Shown here: in pieces, positions 1 through 11,000 of the stretch
Layout of the letters: each line of letters begins with the position of its first letter
How positions within the stretch are numbered: the first letter of the stretch is position 1
Assembly: GCA_035771175.1 (NCBI GenBank)
Contig: JAYMFD010001271.1
Coordinates: 868,001-932,000 of the forward strand
Source: Paratinospora sagittata
Lineage: Eukaryota; Streptophyta; Magnoliopsida; Ranunculales; Menispermaceae
DNA: 64,000 nucleotides
Direction of reading: 5' to 3'
Made by a program: the position numbers and the translations under genes
Notes under the pieces: model-generated
What the model was told of the DNA's origin: nothing
What the model saw: the letters and a program-made list of their open reading frames with translations, nothing else
The model's database searches: none

Positions 1-329
1 GTTAGATAGACCATGTGTGCATATGATGTTTTTTTTGTACCTATAGTTTTGGACATTACGTGTATGTCCATTTTGATGGACTGTAGGGATTATGGTTTTA
101 TTTATGGTTCATTTTTATGGATTATCTCTTGTTTTGGATGATTAATACGGTTGGTAGTTTTGTTTAGTACCTTTTGATATTATGTCATTGTTTGAGATAA
201 GGGTCGTAGGGTCTCAACCACCTCACAGGGTTGAGGAGTGGTTGGAGATGCCTACACTGGGCTTCCCGTCCCGGCATTCCGCACGCCATTCCTTGCGGGG
301 TTGGTGGTCCGGGGTGCGGGCTCGCCACA
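1..329 (+). mobile_element. 3' end of a Ty3-gypsy LTR (cut by window edge)
   Basis: The last ~145 bases (about 185-329) match 19694-19838 almost motif for motif: a GGGTCTCAACC-like block, GATGCCTACACTGGG, and a GC-rich tail ending in CGCCACA. The partner copy ends in GTCGTCACA. Both copies stop at the same base and are followed by unrelated DNA, so this is read as an LTR end inserted into the copia LTR that begins at 330. The 61-codon ORF here lies inside the LTR and is not a gene. Confidence 0.5.
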
Positions 330-579
330 GTAACTGTTTGGTTCTCACCCTTATGAGAATCAGTTAGTGGATTGAGAAAATCCTAATCGAGAGATTAGGT
401 AATGAACATAGGCTTGGCTGAACCACTATAAATCTTGTGTGTCTCACTTTTGCAATTTAGTCTAAGTTTGTGTTTATGCATTCAATTCCAATACACTCAT
501 GTTTATCACTAAGTTATTGGAAGAGAAATTTAAAATTGACCATCTTACCCAATTCACCCCCCTCTTGGGTGAACCAACA
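330..579 (+). mobile_element. 3' end of a SIRE-like Ty1-copia LTR
   Basis: This piece is the reverse complement of 15873-16120: the shared features are GGTTCTCACC, the run TGGATTGAGAAAATCCTAATC, the GAACCACTATAAAT block and a CAATTCACCCCCC block. It ends CCAACA at 579, the family's typical LTR end. The 5' part is missing because the gypsy LTR end abuts it at 329. Confidence 0.65.
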
Positions 580-921
580 AAGATATATAAAATTAAGCAC
601 ATAATGCTGAGAAGAGTACACAGACAATCCTTTTACCTTTCAATGTTTTAGTATTGCTTAAATGCATTTTCGAAAAGCTTGTATGATGTTTCTTGAAAAA
701 CAGTTGTGAAATGCATCTTCAGAAACTCTTTTGCTTGATCAAACATTGAATTTGAAATCAAAGGAAAACAAGTGTAAAGACTTAAGAGATTTTGGAAAAC
801 ATGACTAATTTTGTTCCTATCTCTTTTTCCTCTCATGTGTCTCCCTCTCTTCTTGAGAGATTTCTAGAACGAGTGTTTATATAGATGAAGATCAGTTACT
901 AGCCGTTACACTAGGAGTGAG
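580..921 (-). mobile_element. SIRE-like LTR fragment, first part
   Basis: It is similar to 16621-16980 of the minus-oriented solo LTR (shared CTTTTACCTTTCAATGTT, then GAAAAGC and an AGCCGTTACA block near the end). It is interrupted at 922 by a solo gypsy LTR and resumes at 2471. Confidence 0.5.
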
Positions 922-2465
922 TGATAAATAGGAATTTAGTATATGTTTTAAAGGATGTTTTATGTGTGTTTTATGGCATTTAGTTCATATATTAGGTTAG
1001 TTTATCATAAAATTGGTTATTTGGTAGTTTTGTCAAGTTTTAGTATTTTTACATTATTTCGGTTTGGATTTCTATAGGTTAGTTCATGAAATTATTGAAG
1101 CATGTTATTTACTTTGTTTGATGTGTTTTGTAGGTGCTATGATGTTTTAAATGATGATTGAGAAAATGAAGACATGATGCAAGAGGAACCAAGAGAGTTA
1201 TAGTGAAGAGACAAGTGCATCCAAGCCTTGGGAGTCTGGAAGAACAGGTGCAAAAATACGTTCTGGGCGCCGCTGCGACGCCCCACAAAAGGCGATTGCG
1301 CAACATTTTTGTTTTGGCCATAAATTTCTTAATTCAACTCGAAATTGGACGTGGTTTGCTTCTATAGATTCCTTATTTGAAATACTACTAAACATATAGG
1401 TTTTGAGGTTGATTTAGAGTGGGAAATAAGAAGAAAATGGTAAGAAAGAAAGCTGATATGCGATTCAATATAGAAACTTTCTAATTTTGTTGCAAACTTT
1501 CCTAATTAGACGTGGACTTCTCTTGGACGACTTCCTATGGACTTGTAGCTATATAAATACCATTATGTAGGGTTTTCAAGGCATCAAGGAGAGGAAAAAA
1601 GAGTGTGAAGAGCATGGAAGATGGCTAGGGTTTGGAAACGAGGAGAAGAGCATTAATGAAGATCATTGATGATTTCTCCTACATTTTCCCTTCCTTCTAC
1701 TTTGTTTTTCTGGTTTTAGATTTATGTTCATCATGTTATTTCATGCTTTTATCTTTCAAGTTATGAACTAAGTCCTCTATCAAGAGGTATAGATTGATCC
1801 AAGCTTGAAACTATATTATAGGTTTTATTGATTGATTATTGTTAATGAAGTTTTCTAGTTTATTTATATTTTCTGAGTTTAATGCGTTTGATCCCTTGGC
1901 CACGGATTAGATGATCATAGACTTGAGGTAGATGCTTCACAAGAGGGTACCTTGGGTTGGAGAATGGGAAAATAACCTAGGCTATCGTGAGACTCACAAG
2001 GAGATCGAGAACCTTTGAAGTCGTTAGGTGGAAATCATAGATCTTAATGAGTTATTGTTGTTTTTGGTTTTCATCGAAAGAGTTAAACCAGTACAACAAT
2101 AATATGCTCTAGTTTTGCTTCAAAAGAAGGAATTAGAAAGGTTAGGATTTCTGACTTATAAACAAAAGAATTGATTTAATGATAAATATACATATAAAGG
2201 CATAGTTGAGAGTAAGGTGATATTGAACCTCTAGACCATTCTACCATTGATTTCTCATTAGTTTTCTATTGCTTTGTTTGTTTAATACTTAATTCCTTTC
2301 ATCACTGTTTTTAATTACTTAATCACTCGAATATGATTTTCTAAATAAAGTTAGGGTTAGTGAAACGGTATTTAGTGTGAGTATCAATCCTAGAGGATGA
2401 CAACTCGATATCTCATCAGTATATATTATAACTTGACACCGTACGCTTGCGGTTTGCACGTAACA
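922..2465 (+). mobile_element. Solo Ty3-gypsy LTR with 5-bp TSD
   Basis: It starts TGATAAATAGG and ends CACGTAACA. GTGAG lies immediately on both sides (917-921 and 2466-2470), which fixes the ends as a 1544-bp solo LTR left by LTR-LTR recombination. The tail contains CACCGTACGCTTGCGGTTTG, a sequence type common near LTR ends in plant gypsy elements of the Tat/Athila group. There is a TATAAATACC promoter-like box near 1551. A related LTR occupies 26089-27393. Confidence 0.8.
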
Positions 2466-2470
2466 GTGAG

Positions 2471-2633
2471 CAGGACATGTTTGAAAAACAAATTTACACG
2501 TTTGTCAAAAATTTATACAAACACAGAGGGTTTTTCAAATGGATAAAAACATAAGTGAAATAAGATACATTTGTATCCTATGAACTATCTCTCAAATATC
2601 TCGTTAAACAAGATTGATATATGAATAAGACCA
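2471..2633 (-). mobile_element. SIRE-like LTR fragment, second part
   Basis: Continuation of 580-921 after the solo LTR and its TSD. It is AT-rich with no coding capacity. It is cut at 2634 by the start of another copia LTR. Confidence 0.4.
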
Positions 2634-2820
2634 TGTTGATGTAACTACTCTCACCCAGTTTTGTTTTGATGATTGCAAACAACATACATGTGCTATCTAA
2701 TGTCTTTGACGTAGTTGTTTCAGTGCTAACTAGATATTTCTAATGGATTCAACTGCAATGTCAAAGCATGTGGAAAGAACGGTACTTCAAGAAGATTCAA
2801 GAGCTTTATGGTTGTATTAC
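2634..2820 (+). mobile_element. 5' end of a SIRE-like LTR, continuing at 4004
   Basis: It starts TGTTGATGTAACTACTC, like the LTR at 59655; the two align through the AAGAGCTT(T/C)ATGGTT block. The alignment jumps from 2820 to 4004 (ATCTTAGTG), skipping the Tekay LTR and one copy of ATTAC. This gives an independent view of the empty site before the Tekay insertion. Similarity stops near 4025. Confidence 0.6.
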
Positions 2821-3998
2821 TGTAATACCCTGTATTTCACATAAAAAAAAAAAATTTACTATTTGAAATTTTTACTATTTGGGCAACGCCAGAACGTTCA
2901 GGCGCCATGCCAGAACGTTCAGGCGCAAAAATCTCTATATAAGAAACCTCCTCATTTCTCATTTCTCACACCAAATCACCTTCTCTTGTGATTTTTCTTC
3001 TCCTTTCCACGCATTCTAAGTTTTTAGTTTTTGAGACTCTCTAATCGAGACTCTCGGTGCGGTGCAACAAAGTTCTGTCCGGAGGAAAGCGCCAGATCTG
3101 AAAGCAGTGCAACGAAGTTCTGGCCGGAGAAAATCACCAGATCTGAAGGTGGGGAACGAAACATAGGTTTGCGTGTTTTATAACTTTTATTAAAGTTTAC
3201 ATTCAATTATTATTATGTCTACTATTCATTTACACTGCATTATGTCAATAATGGTATGACCTGAATGTTATAACTTTGCACGTCATGATACCGACCCTGA
3301 TAAGGTTCACTAGACGTTGTCAAAGTCAGTCTAAATGTCAAGAAAGACCAGACCAGTAGACTAGACCAGTTCATGCATTGGCATCATACATATCACCACC
3401 TAGGGACGTATATGGTTTATGACTCATAGAATAGTTTGAAGCATTGCTCACTATTCATTATATTTCTCTGGAGAAGGACGTACATGAGAACCCGACTACA
3501 CCCGGGGAGGGACATCAGTACGTGAATTCAGAGCATCGTTCCTGTACATGAATTCAGGCGATGTACGCTCATCAAACCATTAATACGTGACGGTGTCATG
3601 CATACATTCATATTGATTGATAATGATGCTCACATGTGTAATTTAAGATATTTGATATTGAAGTAGGCTTTATTAATTGTTATACTCATGCACTATTTAC
3701 CCACTGAGCGCGTTAAGCTCACTCCAATATTATCAAATCTTTCACAGGAAATTAGGGTGGACTGGGTGCAGGTTATGTGGCCCACATTTTGTACCCTTGT
3801 ATGATTCATTGGAAATTTTGGGAGTATGTTCCCTTGACCATTTTATGTACAAAAGTATTCTGAATTATATGAAATCAGATTTGTACTGTGTACCGTATTT
3901 CCGCTGCGCACTCTGTTATTACCATTATGATTGTTCCAAATGCACGCCCCGTCCGTGAGTGTACCGCCGATTTAGGCGCGTCCGGGCGGGGTGTGACA
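2821..3998 (+). mobile_element. Tekay/Del chromovirus solo LTR, TSD ATTAC
   Basis: It starts TGTAATACCC and ends GGGGTGTGACA, typical Tekay LTR ends. ATTAC is present at 2816-2820 and 3999-4003. It is nearly identical to 12982-14283, differing mainly in the 21-bp minisatellite (two units here). The TATA box is at 2936-2942, followed by a short CT-rich leader. No primer-binding site or gag follows, so at this position it behaves as a solo LTR. The 60- and 93-codon ORFs inside occur in both LTR copies and are not genes. Confidence 0.85.
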
Positions 3999-4003
3999 AT
4001 TAC

Positions 4004-5437
4004 TTTACTAAAATCTTAGTGTTTAGGTGCCCTTGGTGAAGGAGTAGCAAGCTCAAGCGCGTTCCTAGGCGGGATGAGAGAGCTGATCCATTTTTTTTGG
4101 CACGGTTTTAAGTGAAAAATGGCCAATTTCAGTCTTTTAAAAGGGGGGAAAGGTTGCTACTTTTTCCATATGAGCTAAGGACGAATTGGAGGAGGAAGAA
4201 GGGAGGAAAACTAGGGTTTTCAAGGGAAATCTTCCCCATCTACATCCCAAAGTAAGTGTTTTTCTCCATTTCTTTCCATGAAATCACCATTGAATGTGAT
4301 AGTAAGCTTTCTAATGGTGTAGTTTTCTCCATGGGTCACGATTTTGGGTGTTCCCTAACCTAAGGTTGGCTGATTTTTGCTCTTTTGAGCTTGTTTATGA
4401 TAGAAGCAACCTTCATTGACCTAGATCTACACCCAATGTGCATTTTGCAAGCATTTCACCACGTTTTTGGTGGTGCAAGAGTTTAGGATTTTGTTGGAAA
4501 CCCTTAGGGCCGTGGTGTATGGTATAGATTTGGGTTCATTGGTGGATTTGGAACCCAATGAAACCATTTTTCCCAATTTCTAGCAAGAAATTGAGGGATT
4601 TTGTGTAAAGGCCTAAACCCTAGAAATTGAACTTAGGGATTTCCTTTGGACTTGCATGTCAAGTATGTTGAATAAATAGCTGATTCTAGTTGATTGATGG
4701 TGGTGTTTAGTATTTTTATCCATTGGAAACCCTAGTTGTAGCGTAAAATCGGCCTAGGGCTTGATTTTGGGGATTTTTCTTAAATCAGGGCTTTTGACCT
4801 AAACCAAGTCAATTGATCAAATTGACTTGGGGATTATCTAATTGGACCCAAATTGAGTGGAATCATGGGTTTGGATTGTTTGAACCTATGTTTAATTTGT
4901 ATGAATTAGTGCAATTTAGTTTTATGCCTATTGTAGAGATTTTTCCCCAAATTGGGTCATGTGCCATGTATTGATTCGAATTGAGGAATTGACTTGATTA
5001 TGATCAATCTTGCATGGTTTTGAATGGTTTGGACTTGTGTTAAGATTGAATGACCTAGACTAAGTGTTTGTCTTAGTTTTTGGGAATTAGTCTTATATGT
5101 GGATTTGCACAGATGTCGAGGTTGATCATGACATGGGCAACTCATGATGGGAATTGGATGCACATGGACTTGTTGGATTAAGAATTGATCATGATTAGTG
5201 TGTCTATGTATGGATGGTCATGGTAATTGATACATGTACATGAATCTATGGTTTACAAAATCTTGATTTGCATTGGAATTTGTGTTGGTCCGTGTGTGGA
5301 TAGCTTTGTTTGCTTGGCATTGGTTGTGAGTACTTGTTCATCTTGTTTATCACTTGTGTCATCCTATTTACTTATACTTGTATGTTGAAAGTCATGAATA
5401 TCATTATGGAAATGCATGTGTTTAATATGTTTTGAAA
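4004..5437 (+). repeat. Flanking segment, copy 1 of a 1.4-kb direct duplication
   Basis: About 22 bases of copia LTR followed by gypsy LTR sequence. This segment matches 14289-15724 with only scattered point differences. It has LTR-like content: a promoter-proximal AG-rich leader near 4190, then AT-rich sequence without ORFs. Similarity to the second copy breaks after GTTTTGAAA at about 5437, where unrelated DNA begins. Confidence 0.8.
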
Positions 5438-5612
5438 ACTATATATATAATTATGATGAGATATGTCTATACATTCATAGGTGAATACGACATATATGCA
5501 TCAAATCACTAATGAAGAAAAAATGTCATGATGGCATAAATATCAACAGAAAACTCGAAAATAATGTCTAGAAGACAAGGCATAACTCTTAAAAATATTA
5601 GGAATATATTTT

Positions 5613-7244
5613 GTGTCTTTCACACAAATTTATTTTCCTTTCAGCAAAAGAATGACCTCAAGGGAGGGAACAACTTCTACTAGTAGGGAACCAATTCCCA
5701 CTAGACTAACGGAATTGTCCAAAAGAGAGATTGTGACCATGAGGAGCATCGACAATAGCGATCTCCGCCTCCGTCCAATTCTTCATGACAAACTCGCAAC
5801 ACTGGATTGGTTAAATATAACCAACGTTGAGGGTCAAGTCTCTTACAACTTGGTCAGATCTTTCTATGAAGCCATGACTTACGTGGGACTTCACAGAGAT
5901 GGGTTCAGCCCTCATTTAGAGACAACTATCATGAGAACGACAATTCCTATCAATATCGAGATTATTGCTCGCCTCTTGGAGATTCCGATTGAGGAGAGGA
6001 TTATTGCACCACATGACCCCCAGACAGTTGCAGAGATCGCAGAATCTAATGCACAATTGTTCAATTCCCTCGCCAAAGAGCCATACACCCAATCAACATA
6101 CACCAACCTCCCAAACAATCATCTTAAGCCATCTCTTGTCGGCCTCGGAAAGATTGTATACGACAACATCTTGCCAGAAAGGGGCACTAGGGGCACTATG
6201 TCAATGGCCCAACTCCTTGTGCTGTATTGCATTGAGAAGAACATAAAGGTCTCTCTACCACACATCATCATCCACCAAATGTTGAGGGTGATTCAAAACC
6301 CTTTAAAGAAGGAATTCCTCGGCTACGGAGTCTTGATTATGAGGATACTTCACGAGGCCAACGTTGACACTTTCGATGGAACGTCAAAGCTGATCACTGA
6401 ACCAGTTACAGCATCCTCTATCTTCAAGACCTATGGCACAAGTTGAGGGGTAACTAACGAAGAGGTATTCGGCACGACAAACAGAATTGCCGAAAGAATG
6501 AGGGACAAGCACGGGCGTTGCCTTCGCAAATGTCGACGCAAGATGCCTGTCAAAGACGACCCAAATAATGATTCAAATCCCAATCCTACATCAAACCCAG
6601 CCCTGAATACTGATCCAATTGATCCACCACTTACTGACGAAGAATTATATGCCACACTAAATTCGCCACTACAAAGTCATGATAGACAAGGTCCACAAGC
6701 AAATCCACCAACTTGGAACGTGCCAACTCAAGGCAACACTTCGTACCAAAAATTTCCACCTTCTGCGGTACAGTATCAGCCCGTTCCACAAGTTGCTGTA
6801 AACCAACAACAACAGTACTGGGCCTCACCAAATCTTGGAGGACCAAACATTCCAATGAGCCCATTGTTTCCAACTTTTTCATCTCAAACAAACCAAATTA
6901 TCCAAGGGGTTCCGGTTAGGGGATCTCCGCACAATCAATACAACTACGTTCCACCTATGAATCACCCATACAACCAATACTTTCCTCAAATGCCTATGGC
7001 CTACCCTTCACCTATGAGACAACCAACCTATCAACCACCAATGGGACAACCCACTAACCTACTTGAACGGTTAGATGAAATGGCATCCAATATTGTTGCA
7101 CTTAAAGAGAGCCACAATCTTGTATTAACTCGTTTGCAAAACCCCAACGCAGAGCGGGCAAACTCTCAACCTTCTGTTAGTAGTCATTCTGTACATAACA
7201 GTAGATCTCGAAGAAATTGTGGTAGGCAAGAACGTCAAAATTGA
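5613..7244 (+). pseudogene. Plant transposon-type protein (PF20167-like), one in-frame stop
   Basis: One reading frame of 543 codons is broken only by TGA at 6444-6446. Residues 1-277 hold a helical domain with the order DWL..LVRSFYEAM..IARLLEIPIEERI. This resembles the domain Pfam calls putative plant transposon protein (PF20167), by memory of its pattern and not by a search. Residues 296-543 are low-complexity, rich in Pro, Asn and Gln (repeated YQPPMGQP-like pieces), then a short helix (NLLERLDEMASNIVALKESH) and a basic tail. A polypyrimidine tract and AG (about 5620-5645) precede the first conserved residues, as at a 3' splice site. It lies in the same orientation and frame class as the Tekay gag-pol 780 bp downstream. 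It may be an extra ORF of that element or a remnant of a different one. Function is unknown. Confidence 0.5.
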
Positions 7245-7356
7245 TTACTGGCAATGTAAATTTTTCTATTATATATGAATGAAATGTTTTGTTTAAGACT
7301 ATCTTTGGTGGGCCGACTTACAACCATTCTTTCTTTTGTATCACTAACTTTGGAGT

Positions 7357-7628
7357 GGTATGGGACACAACAAAATTGGATGATACTCAATAAAATGTGG
7401 AAGTAAGAAAACCCATGACCTTGTGTGAAAAGAAACATTTGGAGACAGTTGCATTACTAATATTATCACTAAGTTTACACGGTATGGGACGAGTAAATTT
7501 GGACGATACTATTAGTGAACTTCTATTCAGCCAATGTTTTTAGAGACCGTGTTCATACAACTTAACTTGGTTTACACCCTTATTACCAAAATCATGTGGT
7601 ATGGGACACATGAACTTGGATAATAATT
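7357..7628 (+). repeat. Three ~120-bp spaced degenerate repeats with dyad symmetry
   Basis: GGTATGGGAC followed by a TTGGA(T/C)GATA block recurs at 7357-7387, 7481-7510 and 7598-7628. Around the second copy TCACTAAGTTTAC and a TTAGTGA/GTAAAT partner can form a stem. No ORF crosses them. The rest of 7245-8024 is AT-rich with no other recognised feature, and I see no primer-binding site in it. Confidence 0.55.
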
Positions 7629-8024
7629 GAACAGACTAAGAGTAAGCGTTTGAATGCATAAGCTTGCGATAGAACGTTAGATTAGGCTATTTACCGAGGC
7701 ACATCTTAGAATTCTTATGACTCGTATGGATTTTCAATGAAAAATATGTATGTTCACGAACACCAAAACAAAATCATTTTAAATACTTGCAAAGTTTTCT
7801 ACTTATTATATAAACATTCTAACCTTGTTTGTTTTTACACCATGGCCACACATACGAGATATATAAGATTCTTTGATTCCTCAACAACAACTTTACACTC
7901 TACTTAGAAAAATAAGTGATTTTAATATTACAGTACTCTCGAAATTGTTGCTGAGCATATTACAACATTATACTTACCTACAGTTTCTTAATCTTGGTTT
8001 TCTTTTCTCCTTGCCAGTGAGAAA

Positions 8025-11000
8025 ATGCAAACCAGGAAGAGAGGAAGGCCACGTACTGTTCGTCCCACAGTTGAGGCACCTCCTGAGATTCAGGAACCGC
8101 CGCCTCCGACAACAGCACAGGCCACACCCGACACTGCCACTACATCTGGGCAGGCAATACCACCACCACCCGCACCCTTTGCCATGCCTTCAAGCATTGA
8201 AACCTTCTTTGCTGGATTTGTTGAGGCAATGAAGGTCACTGTTCAAACTGTCGTTCGTGAGACTGCAGCCAGTCAGGTTGCCACGGTACAAGCACCAATA
8301 AAATTTGGGTCGAAAGCTCAAACCGATCAGATTACTAAGTACAAGCGACTACAACCTCTTACTTTCGATGGCACCATTGATCCTGATGAGGTGCAAAAGT
8401 GGCTAGATGAGTCAAAGAAGGCTCTTGATGCAATGGGAGTCGATGAGACTCGCAAAATTCCACTAGCAACTTACCAACTTGTTGGTGGAGCAAACAAATG
8501 GTGGCTCACAGTGAAAGAAGACCCACAGATCAATATAGCAGATATGACTTGGCAACAGTTTGAGTCAATGTTTATTTATGAGTATTTTCCCAGCGCGGTG
8601 ACAAAGCAGAAGCGCCAGGAATTTGCTAAGTTATATCAGGGCACCATGACCGTCAGAGAATATGCTGGAAAATTCAAAGAATTATCTGTCTACTCTCTCT
8701 CCACCATCTCAACGGAGCGAGATAAGTACGAGAAATTTTATAATGGCCTTCGCCATGACATTCGGCAAGCCTTATCGATCTTGGACATCAAGATTTACAA
8801 GGAGGTTGTTGACAAGGCCATGAGCTTTGAACAAGAGAAGCTCTTACAAGAATAGCGAATGAATAAGGGCAAACGACCTGCACAATTTTCCTCACAAGGC
8901 TCACAACAGGGCAACAGGAAAAAGCCCTACTACAATCAAAACCCAGCCCTCCCAGCCCCGGTTTTGACGAATGCAGGCACAACACCTGTGGCTGAACCTT
9001 TTAACTCTAACCACCAGGGTTTCTGAAATCATGGCCGTGGCGGTCGTTATGGAAGAGGTGGCCGTAGCAACGGAAATGGCAGAGGTGGTAGCCGACACCA
9101 CAATCAACAAGGCCAGCACAATAATCAGAATGGCCAGCAAAACCATCAGCAGTACAGGCCGACTTGTTACAACTGCGGTCAGAAGGGCCATGTCAAACAT
9201 CTTTGTCCGCACCTTCAGCAACCTATTCCTGCTATTCCAGTCCAACAAGCACCCCCTGCTGCTAATGCCCAACCCAGGCCGACCCAGCAGAACCAGGGTC
9301 CACGGAATCAGGGCAGAGCATATGTCATCGCTCACCAACCCCTCCCAGACAATAATGTCGTCGAAGGTACCTTTCCTTTGTTCAATACAATGGTGCATGT
9401 TTTGTTTGATTCAGGTGCTACGCATTCTTTTATATCATCAGCATTGGTAAGACATTTAGGCCTGCATCCTGAACCCACAAACATCACACTCCATGTCACA
9501 TCCCCATTCGGATCGGGTACTGACGTGAATTTGCAGTGCTCTCGATGTGAGCTTCGAATGTCTGACCAGATAATATATGCCGATCTTTTTGTCATGGATT
9601 TTGAAGACTTCGACATCATCCTCGGCATGGACTGGCTGGCACCACTGAATGCAAAGATCGACTGTATGAACAAGCAAGTTCAGTTAACTTTGCCTACAGG
9701 AGAGTTTGTCAAGATTCAGGGAACAAGACAATGGACACACAAATCAACCGTTGCCCTTCTCAAGTCACAACTTCGAGCGTTGTCTCTTGGTAACGACAAT
9801 GAATCACCAGCTCTGTACCCTCCTGAAGTACGCGATGTTCCAGTCGTATCTGAATTCCCAACAGTTTTTCTTAATGACCTTCCTGGTCTACCTCCAGTTC
9901 GGGAATTCGATTTTGAAATCAACCTCATACCTGGGACAGGGCCTATCTCAATTCCACCATACAGAATGTCAAATGTTGAACTGGTCGAATTAGACAAACA
10001 ACTTAAGGAATTAGAGAGTAATGGCTTCATCCGAAAGAATTCATCACCCTGGGGCGCTCCAGTTCTGTTTGTTCGCAAAAAGGATGGTTCGTTACGACTT
10101 TGCATCGACTATCGCAAGTTGAATAACGTCACCATCAAGAACAGATATCCGTTGCCCAGGATCGATGACTTGTTCGACCAACTTAGAGATGCCAAATACT
10201 TCTCTAAGATTGATTTACGGTCCGGTTATCACCAACTCCGGATCCGAGCGTCGGACATCACCAAAACAGCGTTCAGAACTCGGTACGGTCATTACGAGTT
10301 CTTAGTTATGCCTTTCGGTCTAACAAATGCACCTGCTGCCTTCATGGATTTGATGAATCGCATATTCAGGTTATACTTAGACCGATTTGTGGTGGTTTTT
10401 GTGGACGACATCTTGATATATTCCTCAACCGAGGAAGACCATAAACTACATTTGAAGATCGTCCTCCAGACCTTACAAAGACACCAACTGTATGCAAAGT
10501 TGAGTAAGTGCGAATTTTGGGCGCAGAGAGTTCAATTCCTCGGCCATGTGGTTTCAGGCAATGGCATTGAAGTAGATCCTTTTAAAGTTGAAGCAGTTTT
10601 AAACTGGAAGCAGCCTACCACTGTTACTCAGATTAGGAGTTTTCTTGGTTTGGCTGGCTATTACCGACGCTTCATCAAGGACTTCTCAAAGATTGTTGAA
10701 CCTATGACCAAGCTCACTCGAAAAGACGTGCGCTTCATCTGGAATCCCGCCTGTGAGGCATCATTTCAGGAATTGAAGAAACGCCTCACGACAGCACCTG
10801 TACTTATCACTCCACGCAATGGAATTGGATTTTCATTATACACTGACGCCTCCCTCCAAGGGTTAGGTGCCGTACTAATGCAAGAAGGTCAAGTTGTTGC
10901 CTATGCCTCGAGGCAACTGAAGATTCATGAGGGTAATTACCCAACCCACGACTTGGAACTTGCAGCTGTCGTATTTGCACTAAAGTTATGGCGTCATTAC

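Noticed and set aside
3677..3958. 93-codon ORF, also at 13962-14243
   Set aside because: Present because the LTR is duplicated; it lies upstream of the LTR end with no domain or start context.
4957..5163. 68-codon minus ORF, also at 15243-15449
   Set aside because: Repeated only because the flank is duplicated; composition is that of non-coding AT-rich DNA.
2821..5437. A single 2.6-kb LTR shared with 12982-15724
   Set aside because: Internal ATTAC TSDs, the GTGTGACA end and the polypurine tract place the LTR end at 3998/14283; the rest is duplicated flank.
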